Origin: Acinetobacter sp. CFCC 10889
GTDB taxonomy: Bacteria; Pseudomonadota; Gammaproteobacteria; Pseudomonadales; Moraxellaceae
Assembly (NCBI RefSeq): GCF_003268395.1
Contig: NZ_LQXQ01000007.1
Span: 1-64,000, forward strand
Length of the DNA: 64,000 bases
Direction of reading: 5' to 3'
Of this stretch, positions 8,355 to 16,102 are shown one piece after another. How positions within the stretch are numbered: the first letter of the stretch is position 1; each line of letters opens with the position of its first letter. A program made the position numbers and the translations under genes. The notes below the pieces were generated by a model. That model worked only from the letters and a program-made list of their open reading frames with translations. It was not told the origin of the DNA and ran no database searches.

Positions 8355-9092
8355 ATGTCTGACTCAGCCAAATTTAGCCCATTGCCATTGTATGAACAAG
8401 TTAAAGTCCAGTTACAGGAAAAAATTCAAGCAGGTGATTATTCAGCTTTAAGCCAGTTACCTTCTGAAAATGAGTTGTCAGAACTATTTGCAGTGAGCCG
8501 TATTACTATTCGGCAGGCTTTACATAAGTTGTCGCAAGAAGGGTTAATTTTTAAAGTGCATGGCAAAGGTACTTTTGTCAGTAAACCGAAAGCTTATCAA
8601 AATATTACCCAATTACAGGGTTTTGCAGAGGCAATGTCATCAACAGGGCATCAAATTCTGAATGAAGTGTTGTCAATGGAGTTAATCGAAGCACCACTCA
8701 AAGTTGCAGCCAAATTAAAGCTGCCTGTGCGAATTCAAGTTACTGAAATTAAACGTGTTCGCTTGTTGAATAACGAACCTGTGTCGTATGAGTTGACTTA
8801 TTTACCTGAAGTCATAGGGATAAAAATACAAGAAAAACAGGTGGATTTACGTGTTAGCGATATTTTTACTGTACTTGAAAATGAGTTGGATCTGCCACTA
8901 GGTTATGCCGACCTTAATATTGATGCCATTCAAGCAGATGATGAACTCGCACAGTTACTTGCAGTTGATGTACATAGTCCAATTTTACGGGTTGAACGAC
9001 TGACTCATGATGCACAGCAACAACCGATTGACTACGAATACTTGTACTTCTCAGGCGAAAGCTTCCAGTACCAGCTACGTATTTTCCGCTAA
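8355..9092 (+). CDS. GntR-family (HutC/UTRA) regulator of the AprA-like operon
   Basis: A 245-residue regulator. Residues about 8-75 form the GntR winged helix, with LPSENELSELFAVSRITIRQAL as helix 2-3 and GKGTFV as the wing. Residues about 95-240 are a UTRA ligand-binding domain of the HutC subfamily, with IKRVRLLNNEPVSYELTYLP as its conserved core and IDYEYLYFSGESFQ at the end. The ATG at 8355 was preferred over a TTG three codons earlier. It is the first gene of an eight-gene operon and lies 22 bases before the flavoprotein gene. UTRA regulators bind small metabolites, so the ligand is probably the imported substrate. Confidence 0.9.
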   Translation: MSDSAKFSPLPLYEQVKVQLQEKIQAGDYSALSQLPSENELSELFAVSRITIRQALHKLSQEGLIFKVHGKGTFVSKPKAYQNITQLQGFAEAMSSTGHQILNEVLSMELIEAPLKVAAKLKLPVRIQVTEIKRVRLLNNEPVSYELTYLPEVIGIKIQEKQVDLRVSDIFTVLENELDLPLGYADLNIDAIQADDELAQLLAVDVHSPILRVERLTHDAQQQPIDYEYLYFSGESFQYQLRIFR

Positions 9093-9114
9093 TTAGAATA
9101 AAAGGTAAAAAGAA

Positions 9115-10860
9115 ATGAAAACCCAATATTTAGAATATGACATTGTGGTGATTGGTGGTGGTACAGCTGGTCCAATGGCAGCAATTAAAGCCAAACAGAA
9201 AAATCCAAATCTAAAAGTATTACTGATTGAAAAAGCCAATGTAAAACGCAGTGGTGCAATTTCGATGGGTATGGATGGTTTAAATAATGCCATTATTCCA
9301 GGTTATGCCACACCAGAACAATATACCAAAGAGATTACGATCGCCAATGATGGTGTGGTGAATCAGACTACAATTTATGAATATGCCAAAAATAGTTTTA
9401 AAACCATTCAACAACTTGACCAATGGGGCATCAAGTTTGAAAAGGATGAAACTGGTGAATTTGCAGTCAAAAAAGTTCATCACATGGGGGCATATGTATT
9501 GCCAATGCCTGAAGGGCATGATGTGAAAAAAGTACTGTATCGTCAGATGAAACGAGCACAAGTGAAAATTAATAATCGTATCGTCACCACCAAATTGTTG
9601 AAAGATAACAATGGTGCAATCAATGGTGTACTTGGTTTTGACTGTCGCAGTGGTGATTTTTATGTGATCAAAACTAAGGCAGCAATTTTGTGTTGTGGCG
9701 CTGCTGGACGTTTAGGTTTGCCATCTTCAGGTTATTTGATGGGAACTTACGAGAACCCAACCAATGCAGGGGATGGTTATGCCATGGCATATCATGCAGG
9801 GGCGGAACTTTCTAATCTTGAATGTTTTCAAATTAATCCATTAATTAAAGATTATAACGGTCCTGCCTGTGCTTATGTGACAGGTCCATTAGGTGGTTAT
9901 ACCGCCAATGCTAAAGGTGAACGCTTTATTGAATGTGATTACTGGAGTGGTCAGATGATGTGGGAGTTTTACCAAGAACTTGAAAGTGGTAATGGTCCTG
10001 TATTCTTGAAAGTTGATCATTTGGCTGAAGAAACTATTCAAACGATTGAAGAGATTTTACACACCAATGAACGTCCTAGTCGAGGGCGTTTCCATGAAGG
10101 TCGTGGCACAAATTATCGCTCGGATATGGTGGAAATGCATATCTCTGAAATTGGTTTTTGTAGTGGTCATAGTGCTTCTGGGGTTTGGGTCAATGAAAAA
10201 GCGGAAACCTCAGTGAAAGGTTTATATAGTGCAGGTGATATGGCTGCTGTACCACACAATTATATGTTAGGTGCATTTACTTATGGCTGGTTTGCAGGCG
10301 AGAACTCAGCGCAATATGTTGAAAATGTGACTGAATCTGAACTCAATCAAACAGAAATTGAGGCTGAGCGTGAACGCATTTTTGCACCATTACAGCGACA
10401 GGAAGGTTTGCCTTCCGATCAAGTGGAATACAAGCTACGCCGTATGGTGAATGATTATTTACAACCTCCAAAAACTCGTCAAAAAATGGAAATTGGGTTA
10501 CGCCGTTTTGAAGAAATTAAACGGGATATTGACCAAATTGTGGCAAGAAATCCACATGAACTCATGCGTGCAGCCGAAGTTTCAGTCATCCGTGATTGTG
10601 CAGAAATGGCAGCTCGTGCATCGTTATTTCGTACAGAAAGCCGCTGGGGTTTATACCACTATCGTGCTGATTATCCGCAAAAAAATAATGAAGATTGGTT
10701 CTGTCACGCACATCTTAAAAAAGATCAAAATGGCGACATGGTTAGTTTTAAAAAGCCCATTGAACCTTATGTGGTTGCAATTGATCAGTTAGAACAACAG
10801 TCCTATGAACAGTTGCGTATTCAACAGCCACAGCAAGCAGATTTAGCTATCGCAAATTAA
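9115..10860 (+). CDS. AprA-like FAD-dependent oxidoreductase (adenylylsulfate/fumarate reductase family)
   Basis: A 581-residue flavoprotein of the succinate dehydrogenase/fumarate reductase/APS reductase alpha family. The N-terminal Rossmann motif is VVIGGGTAGPMAA, followed by LLIEKANVKRSGAISMG, which matches the AprA pattern (EKA.V.RSGA..QG) better than fumarate reductase. The FAD C-terminal motif is VKGLYSAGDMAAVPHNYMLGAFTYG near residues 365-390, and a helical C-terminal domain follows. It precedes an AprB-like ferredoxin, so the pair probably forms a two-subunit cytoplasmic oxidoreductase. No sat (ATP sulfurylase), aprM or dsr genes are nearby, so classical sulfate reduction is unlikely. 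The substrate is unknown, probably a sulfur species delivered by the adjoining ABC importer. Confidence 0.85.
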   Translation: MKTQYLEYDIVVIGGGTAGPMAAIKAKQKNPNLKVLLIEKANVKRSGAISMGMDGLNNAIIPGYATPEQYTKEITIANDGVVNQTTIYEYAKNSFKTIQQLDQWGIKFEKDETGEFAVKKVHHMGAYVLPMPEGHDVKKVLYRQMKRAQVKINNRIVTTKLLKDNNGAINGVLGFDCRSGDFYVIKTKAAILCCGAAGRLGLPSSGYLMGTYENPTNAGDGYAMAYHAGAELSNLECFQINPLIKDYNGPACAYVTGPLGGYTANAKGERFIECDYWSGQMMWEFYQELESGNGPVFLKVDHLAEETIQTIEEILHTNERPSRGRFHEGRGTNYRSDMVEMHISEIGFCSGHSASGVWVNEKAETSVKGLYSAGDMAAVPHNYMLGAFTYGWFAGENSAQYVENVTESELNQTEIEAERERIFAPLQRQEGLPSDQVEYKLRRMVNDYLQPPKTRQKMEIGLRRFEEIKRDIDQIVARNPHELMRAAEVSVIRDCAEMAARASLFRTESRWGLYHYRADYPQKNNEDWFCHAHLKKDQNGDMVSFKKPIEPYVVAIDQLEQQSYEQLRIQQPQQADLAIAN

Positions 10861-10878
10861 AAAACGAATAAAAGGAAA

Positions 10879-11130
10879 ATGATTATGGCGCTTATTTTTA
10901 AAGAAGTGAATCACCGCACAGTTGCACCTGTTTTAGTTGATGAAGACAAATGTATTGCGGATAAGGGTTGTACGGTTTGTGTAGATGTTTGCCCGATGGA
11001 TTTATTGGCAATTGATCCAGAAACCAATAAAGCATTTATGCAGTTTGATGAATGTTGGTATTGCATGCCGTGTGAGAAAGATTGCCCGACAGATGCGATT
11101 CACGTCAATATTCCTTATCTTTTGAAATAA
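10879..11130 (+). CDS. AprB-like 2[4Fe-4S] ferredoxin
   Basis: An 83-residue ferredoxin with two cluster-binding motifs. The first is C-x5-C-x2-C-x3-CP (CIADKGCTVCVDVCP), whose widened spacing is typical of the AprB subunit. The second is C-x2-C-x2-C-x3-CP (CWYCMPCEKDCP). It lies 18 bases after the AprA-like gene and should hand electrons to or from that flavoprotein. The annotated start could be MIMAL or MAL three codons in; AAAGGAAAATG favours the first ATG region. It lacks the C-terminal tail that wraps the alpha subunit in true AprB. Confidence 0.88.
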   Translation: MIMALIFKEVNHRTVAPVLVDEDKCIADKGCTVCVDVCPMDLLAIDPETNKAFMQFDECWYCMPCEKDCPTDAIHVNIPYLLK

Positions 11131-11184
11131 AAATATGGGAATAGGGCGAAATTTAAATAAAAATTGATTAAATAGAGATTAAAC

Positions 11185-12645
11185 ATGCACATTATTCATT
11201 CTAAAAAAACGATATTGAGTACATTAACAACATTGGCTTTGCTTGGGGGATTACAAGGTTGTGATCGTCAAGGCACAGCTCAAGATCAAACAAGTACAAA
11301 TGCCAAGTCTGAAACAGTCCGTGTTGCAATCGGAACACAAGATACAACGATCAACTGTGCAACAGGTGGTTTACTGATTCGTGAATTGAATTTATTGGAT
11401 AAATATTTACCGAAAGAGGGGCAATATAAAAATGTCAAATATGACATCCAATGGAAAAACTTTACTTCAGGTGCGCCATTAACCAGTGAAATGGTGGCAG
11501 ATCGTTTAGATATCGGTGCAATGGCTGATTTTCCAGCTGTCAATAATTTGGTGGCTTTTCAGAAAGCGGGTAAACAAAGTTTATTTTTAAATCCGTTGTC
11601 AGGAAGCCCGACAGGCAGTGGAAATGCCATTGTTGTACCGAAAGATTCAAAAATAAATTCGATTGCTGAGTTAAAAGGTCAAACAATTTCGGTGCCTTTT
11701 GCTTCGACAGCACATGGTTTGCTATTACGTGTGGTCAAAGAACAAGGTTGGGAACTAGATAAAGACATTAAAATTATTGCACAAGCGCCCGAAGTGGCAG
11801 GACCTGCATTAAAGAGTAATAAAATTGCCGCACATGCAGACTTTGTGCCTTTTGGTGAATTGTTTGCTTATCAAGGATTTGCTCGCAAAATTTATGATGG
11901 TGCACAGTCTAAAGCACCCACTTTTCATGGTTCTATTGTGGCAAAAGACTATGCTGAAAAACACCCTGAAGTGATTAAAGCTTATTTGCAAGCGACTATT
12001 GAAGCGGATCAGCTGATTCAAAAAGAACCTGAAAAATATAGCCAACTTATTGCAGATAAAACAGGTATTCCAGCGGAAGTGGTGTATTTATTTCATGGAC
12101 CTTTAGGTTTGCAAAACCGTGATTTGACATGGAAACCTGAATATCGTCAGGCAACACAAACGGCTGTAGATACCTTAAAAATATTGGGTAAAAATGACGG
12201 TAAGATTGACGTTAATAGTTTTATTTCCGATCAATATATTAAAGAGGCATTTGTAGCATCTAAGCTCGATTATTCACAAGCCTTAAAAAATTATGGCAAA
12301 TCACCTTTAGTCGCTAAAGATGCACTAACAGGACAGCCAATTCAAACTTTTAAACATGTCACACAAATTTGGGTCAATGGCGAAGATAAAGTCCGTAGTT
12401 ATGAAACTGCTGAACATGCTTTTAAGGATCTAAAACAAATTGAGCAAACAGGCAAAAAAATCCGTGTGGTTTATAGTCAGGATTTTCAATCCGATATTAA
12501 ATTATTGTCTAATCTTGCATGGTTTGCTACCAATCAAACAGGACAAATTCAAGCGTTTTTACTCAAAGATGATGCAGCACAATGGGCAAAGGCACAGGGT
12601 GGAAAAGTCTATGATTTTAAATCCGTTCAGCAACTTGTGAAATAA
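11185..12645 (+). CDS. ABC substrate-binding lipoprotein (SsuA/NrtA type) with C-terminal NosL-like domain
   Basis: A 486-residue exported lipoprotein with a lipobox LQGC (Cys 26). Residues about 45-350 form a periplasmic binding fold of the aliphatic sulfonate/nitrate (NMT1/SsuA-like) type, including DIGAMADFPAVNNL and ISVPFASTAHGLLLR. Residues about 376-486 are an extra domain resembling NosL: KVRSYETAEHAFKDL and AQWAKAQGGKVYDFKSV parallel the NosL core and C-terminus. The CxxCGM copper site of true NosL is absent. Such a fusion is unusual for the family, whose usual length is about 320-340 residues. With the permease and ATPase that follow, it should import a small anionic, possibly sulfur-containing, compound. 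Confidence 0.85.
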   Translation: MHIIHSKKTILSTLTTLALLGGLQGCDRQGTAQDQTSTNAKSETVRVAIGTQDTTINCATGGLLIRELNLLDKYLPKEGQYKNVKYDIQWKNFTSGAPLTSEMVADRLDIGAMADFPAVNNLVAFQKAGKQSLFLNPLSGSPTGSGNAIVVPKDSKINSIAELKGQTISVPFASTAHGLLLRVVKEQGWELDKDIKIIAQAPEVAGPALKSNKIAAHADFVPFGELFAYQGFARKIYDGAQSKAPTFHGSIVAKDYAEKHPEVIKAYLQATIEADQLIQKEPEKYSQLIADKTGIPAEVVYLFHGPLGLQNRDLTWKPEYRQATQTAVDTLKILGKNDGKIDVNSFISDQYIKEAFVASKLDYSQALKNYGKSPLVAKDALTGQPIQTFKHVTQIWVNGEDKVRSYETAEHAFKDLKQIEQTGKKIRVVYSQDFQSDIKLLSNLAWFATNQTGQIQAFLLKDDAAQWAKAQGGKVYDFKSVQQLVK

Positions 12646-12693
12646 AAGCAAGCACATTGTCCAGCTAAGTTGCCAACAATGAGGAGCAGCGTT

Positions 12694-13542
12694 ATGAGAA
12701 GTTTAGTTGAAAAAAATCAAAAGGTTGTACATCCAACCTTTACAGTGAAATGGGATGCTAGGCACACACGATCTGTACATCAGTTTTTGCTGGGGGCAAC
12801 ATCACTGATTTTATGCCTTATCTTTTGGCAAGCTTTGGCACAGTTTAAGGTTAATTTAGGTTTAATAAATTTTAGTAATGTGCCAACACCGCTTGAAGTT
12901 GTAGATGCTTTTGTGCAATTTTTTCAAATGCCAACTGCTTTGGCTCATTTAAAAGCCAGTGTACTGCGTGTGTTGATAGGCTTTGCTTTAGCGGGTGTGA
13001 TGGGTGTCATTTTGGGGTTAATCATTGGACAATATAAAAAAATTGCCACAATTTTATTCACACCGTTAGAAGTGTTACGTCCTATTCCTGCGGTGGCATG
13101 GATTCCTTTGGCAATTTTAATTTTCCCATCATCGGAAACATCTATGGTTTTCATCACCTTTATTGGTGCTATTTTCCCGATTTTACTGAATACCATTCAT
13201 GGCGTTGAAGCAGTCGATCCACGTTTGGTGGCATCAGCAAAAAGTTTGGGTGCTTCAAATTTCGCCATTGTCAAAGAAGTAATCATTCCTGGAGCATTAC
13301 CAAATATGATTACAGGTTTGTCGATTGGTATGGGCACATGCTGGTTTTGTTTGGTGACAGCGGAAATGATCTCGGGGCAGTTAGGCATAGGTTATTTTAC
13401 GTGGGAATCATTCACCCTGCAAAATTACAGCAGTATTGTGGTGGGGATGTTGTTGATTGGCGCATTAGGTATGTTCAGTAGTGCCTTTGTACGTTGGGTT
13501 GGTAAGAAATTTACCCCGTGGTATCAATTGAGGAAATCTTAA
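12694..13542 (+). CDS. ABC transporter permease (SsuC/TauC type)
   Basis: A 282-residue inner-membrane permease of the binding-protein-dependent BPD_transp_1 family, with about six transmembrane helices after a hydrophilic N-terminus. The EAA coupling motif reads DPRLVASAKSLGASNFAIVKEVIIPGALP near residues 180-210, as in SsuC/TauC. A TTG start at 12670 is open, but GAGGAGC six bases before 12694 supports the ATG there. The stop codon overlaps the ATPase start by one base (TAATG), indicating translational coupling. Confidence 0.9.
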   Translation: MRSLVEKNQKVVHPTFTVKWDARHTRSVHQFLLGATSLILCLIFWQALAQFKVNLGLINFSNVPTPLEVVDAFVQFFQMPTALAHLKASVLRVLIGFALAGVMGVILGLIIGQYKKIATILFTPLEVLRPIPAVAWIPLAILIFPSSETSMVFITFIGAIFPILLNTIHGVEAVDPRLVASAKSLGASNFAIVKEVIIPGALPNMITGLSIGMGTCWFCLVTAEMISGQLGIGYFTWESFTLQNYSSIVVGMLLIGALGMFSSAFVRWVGKKFTPWYQLRKS

Positions 13543-14372
13543 TGTCGAGCAAACAAGGTGCAATTGATATTCAAAATTTGTCACTCCATTTAGGACAAGG
13601 ACAGCAACGCTTTCAAGCGTTAAATCAAGTCAATATACAAATTCAAGCAGGTGAGTTTGTCTGTCTTTTGGGTCCGTCAGGCTGTGGAAAATCGACCTTG
13701 CTCGGTGCATTGGCAGGGCATTTAGGTTTTACCTCTGGTGAATTAAAAGTCGATGGTGAAGCTGTGCATAAGCCACATCCTGATCGTGGTTTAGTGTTTC
13801 AACATCACACTCTATTTCCGTGGAAAAGTGTGATTGAAAATGTGGCATTTGGCTTAAAAATGAAGGGCATTGCACAAAGCAAACGTTTAAAACAAGCACA
13901 ATGTATGATTGATTTGGTCGGCCTATCAGGCTTTGAGCAAAAATTTCCAGCGGAATTATCGGGCGGGATGCAACAACGTGTGGAAATTGCTCGTGTATTG
14001 ATTAATCAACCTAAAGTGCTGCTCATGGATGAGCCATTTGGTGCATTGGATGCCCAAACTCGGATTCGTATGCAGCAATTATTGCTTGATATTTGGCAAG
14101 ATATTCAAACCACAGTGTTGTTTATTACCCATGATATTGATGAAGCTTTATTTTTAGCAGATCGTGTGTTGATTATGAGCCATCGTCCAGGGCAGATTAT
14201 TGAAGAAATTCCGTTAAATTTTAGTCGTCCACGTGACATTGATATTGTCACTACGGCAGAATTTACCCAATTAAAGAAACACTGTATGCATGCGCTTAAA
14301 CGGGAAATTTTAGAAGATATGAGCCGTCTCAATCCATTAGGCATTCCTAAAAAAGCTACAGCAGAAGGATAA
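13542..14372 (+). CDS. ABC transporter ATPase (SsuB/TauB type)
   Basis: A 276-residue nucleotide-binding protein with Walker A GPSGCGKST, Q-loop VFQHHTLFPW, signature LSGGMQQRVEIAR, Walker B VLLMDEPFGALD and switch His in FITHD. It matches the nitrate/sulfonate/taurine importer group. The chosen ATG overlaps the permease stop; an in-frame GTG at 13518 is less likely. It energises uptake of the unknown ligand of the preceding lipoprotein. Confidence 0.92.
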   Translation: MSSKQGAIDIQNLSLHLGQGQQRFQALNQVNIQIQAGEFVCLLGPSGCGKSTLLGALAGHLGFTSGELKVDGEAVHKPHPDRGLVFQHHTLFPWKSVIENVAFGLKMKGIAQSKRLKQAQCMIDLVGLSGFEQKFPAELSGGMQQRVEIARVLINQPKVLLMDEPFGALDAQTRIRMQQLLLDIWQDIQTTVLFITHDIDEALFLADRVLIMSHRPGQIIEEIPLNFSRPRDIDIVTTAEFTQLKKHCMHALKREILEDMSRLNPLGIPKKATAEG

Positions 14373-14376
14373 GAAT

Positions 14377-15369
14377 ATGCATTTTCATTACCCAGAATTA
14401 GATCATTTAGATGACGATGATTTGGGCTTTTTAGAACAATTAAATCAAGCTGATGAGAAACGCCGTTTTGTCACTTTAATGAATATCGCTGATGAGGAAC
14501 GGGAAGATTTATTGCCTTGGTTGCATTATGCTGTAGCACATGATCCATCTGCTTTGGTACGTGTTGAAGCAGCAAAAAGGCTTGAAGGTTGGGAGGACTC
14601 GAATAGTTTACAGGCTTTAGCACAGGCTTTATTAGATAAGGATGTTAGTGTGGTTAATGCAGCAACACAAAGTTTAAGTGAAGTCAAACAGGAAAAATCT
14701 GCTGATGTTCTAGTTACTTACCTCTCTAATGAAGTAAGTGTTGTAAAAGTTGCCATTTTAAGAGCACTAAAACCTTTACGTTATGTTGAGGCATATGCTC
14801 AAATTACTCAACATACGCAACACAGCGATGCTTTGGTTCGACGAGAAGCTGTGAGTACACTCAGTTGGCTGCAACAAGAACAAGCTGTAGACAATCTAAG
14901 TCAAATTGCACAGCATGATTCTGATTTAGAAACTCGCCGTATTGCGACAGGTGGTTTGGGTTATGTCAAACAACCCTCTGATGCTGTGATTCATGCCTTA
15001 GCACAAGGTTTACAATCAGAAAATTGGCAACTTAGGGTGGAGGCAGCATTAACCATTGGAAAATTAAAGTTGCAGATGCTCGAATCTGATCTCATTGCAT
15101 TGCTATATGATCGCTATTGGCAAGTGAGAATTGCGGTGACACGCAGTTTAGGTGTATTAAAATCGGTGCAAGCCTTAGATGGTTTGGCACACAATTTTGA
15201 TTTTGATCTAAGTAATTTGCGTAAAGAAGTGGCATTGGCTTTAGGCGAAATCGGTGGAGAACGTGCTGAAAAATTATTACAGGCACATGCTGATGACGCT
15301 GATCCTGAAGTACGTAAAGCCATTCGGATTGGTTTAGGACAAATTGTGGAGCGTGAACATGCACACTAA
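14377..15369 (+). CDS. HEAT-repeat protein of the AprA-like operon
   Basis: A 330-residue protein built almost wholly of HEAT/E-Z-type (PBS-lyase-like) repeats of about 30 residues from residue 50 onward. Recurrent elements include D..ALVRVEAAKRL, D.DVSVVNAATQSL, DALVRREAVSTL and DADPEVRKAIRIGL. It begins four bases after the ATPase stop and overlaps the DUF971 gene, so it belongs to the same transcript. HEAT solenoids of this type act as protein-binding scaffolds or as cofactor-chaperone/lyase proteins. Here it may hold the AprAB-like pair or help load a cofactor (inference). There is no signal peptide, so it is cytoplasmic. Confidence 0.85.
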   Translation: MHFHYPELDHLDDDDLGFLEQLNQADEKRRFVTLMNIADEEREDLLPWLHYAVAHDPSALVRVEAAKRLEGWEDSNSLQALAQALLDKDVSVVNAATQSLSEVKQEKSADVLVTYLSNEVSVVKVAILRALKPLRYVEAYAQITQHTQHSDALVRREAVSTLSWLQQEQAVDNLSQIAQHDSDLETRRIATGGLGYVKQPSDAVIHALAQGLQSENWQLRVEAALTIGKLKLQMLESDLIALLYDRYWQVRIAVTRSLGVLKSVQALDGLAHNFDFDLSNLRKEVALALGEIGGERAEKLLQAHADDADPEVRKAIRIGLGQIVEREHAH

Positions 15370-15652
15370 TTTACCCACAAAACCGACAGATATTCGGTTT
15401 GATGTTGAACATGATTTAATTCATTTTATTTGGGAAAATGAAAAAACAGTGACATTAAGTCATGATCAATTACGCCAAGCCTGTCCATGCGCTTTTTGTC
15501 GTTATAACAAAATCAAAAAATTACCAATTTCAAGTATGCAGCATGTACAAGTCATACAATTAAACAGTCAAGGTTATGGCATACAGATTTGTTTTAATGA
15601 TGGACATGATAAAGGCATTTTCCCATGGGAATATCTTAAAAATATGTCATAA
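15359..15652 (+). CDS. DUF971 (GBBH-like N-terminal domain) protein
   Basis: A 97-residue protein of the DUF971 family. The conserved cysteine motif CPCAFCR (C-x-C-x2-C) near residue 40 resembles a metal or Fe-S ligand set, and the C-terminal FNDGHDKGIFPWEYL is the family's diagnostic end. DUF971 domains occur in gamma-butyrobetaine hydroxylases and fused to Mrp/ApbC Fe-S carriers, so a role in Fe-S handling for the AprAB-like enzyme is plausible (inference). The ATG lies inside the HEAT gene (11-base overlap). A TTG five codons earlier is in frame. Confidence 0.85.
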   Translation: MHTNLPTKPTDIRFDVEHDLIHFIWENEKTVTLSHDQLRQACPCAFCRYNKIKKLPISSMQHVQVIQLNSQGYGIQICFNDGHDKGIFPWEYLKNMS

Positions 15653-15689
15653 GAATTTGTAAATGCTTTTATATTTCACATTTAATACC

Positions 15690-15725
15690 AAAAGCCAAAT
15701 GCTTTTATTCACATTTGGCTTTTTG
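15690..15725. terminator. Bidirectional terminator after DUF971 gene
   Basis: AAAAGCCAAATG and CATTTGGCTTTT form a 12-bp stem with T runs on both strands. It separates the operon from the oppositely transcribed copper chaperone gene. Confidence 0.88.
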
Positions 15726-15756
15726 CATTTTTGATTCAAAATGTATTCGTTATGAA

Positions 15757-15951
15757 TTACTGAACTTTGGCAGGGAAACCATCTTCTGCTAAAGCATTGG
15801 TAATTTGATCAGTACTTGCAGTGGTATCTACAGTGACAATTTTGCTTGCCAAATCTACTTCAACTTTAGCATTGGCATCTACATCTTGAATGGTTGCAGT
15901 TACACCACGTGCGCAACCACCACAAGTCATATTTTCGATCAATAATTTCAT
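15757..15951 (-). CDS. copZ: CopZ-like copper chaperone (HMA domain)
   Basis: A 64-residue single heavy-metal-associated domain with the metal loop MTCGGCA, the Cys pair that binds Cu(I). The beta-alpha-beta-beta-alpha-beta fold is visible from KLLIENMTCGGC to DGFPAKV. It should carry copper in the cytoplasm to CopA. Two ATGs are close together; the GGAG ribosome site is too near the first (15957) and about seven bases from the second, so 15951 was chosen. Its promoter is divergent from copA and has the same MerR-type architecture. Confidence 0.92.
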   Translation of the reverse strand: MKLLIENMTCGGCARGVTATIQDVDANAKVEVDLASKIVTVDTTASTDQITNALAEDGFPAKVQ

Positions 15952-15984
15952 TTTCATTCTCCAAGAGAAGTATCGTTTAGAGCA

Positions 15985-16015
15985 AGTCTAAACCTTAACA
16001 TGGTGGTAAGGTCAA
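15985..16015 (-). promoter_or_regulatory. CueR-type promoter of the chaperone gene
   Basis: On the minus strand TTGACC (-35) and TAGACT (-10) are separated by exactly 19 bases, the over-long spacer typical of MerR-family activated promoters. The spacer contains the dyad ACCTTA ... TAAGGT, the usual CueR half-sites. Confidence 0.85.
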
Positions 16016-16041
16016 GACTTAAAATCTATTTAAAAAATCGC

Positions 16042-16072
16042 TTGACCTTACCATGATGTCAATCTGTATGCT
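16042..16072 (+). promoter_or_regulatory. CueR-type promoter of copA
   Basis: TTGACC (-35) and TATGCT (-10) are separated by 19 bases, again the MerR-family arrangement. ACCTTACCATG inside it resembles one arm of the neighbouring dyad; the other arm is degenerate. Confidence 0.8.
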
Positions 16073-16102
16073 TAAAACAGAATTTTAAATGGGAGGTCGA
16101 AT

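Noticed and set aside
9115..11130. Dissimilatory sulfate reduction or sulfur oxidation by true AprBA
   Set aside because: No sat, aprM, qmo or dsr genes are nearby, the ferredoxin lacks the AprB tail, and the organism looks like an aerobic Acinetobacter.
12310..12645. Nitrous oxide reduction because of the NosL-like domain
   Set aside because: There are no nosZ, nosD, nosF or nosY genes in the window and the copper-binding CxxCGM motif is missing.
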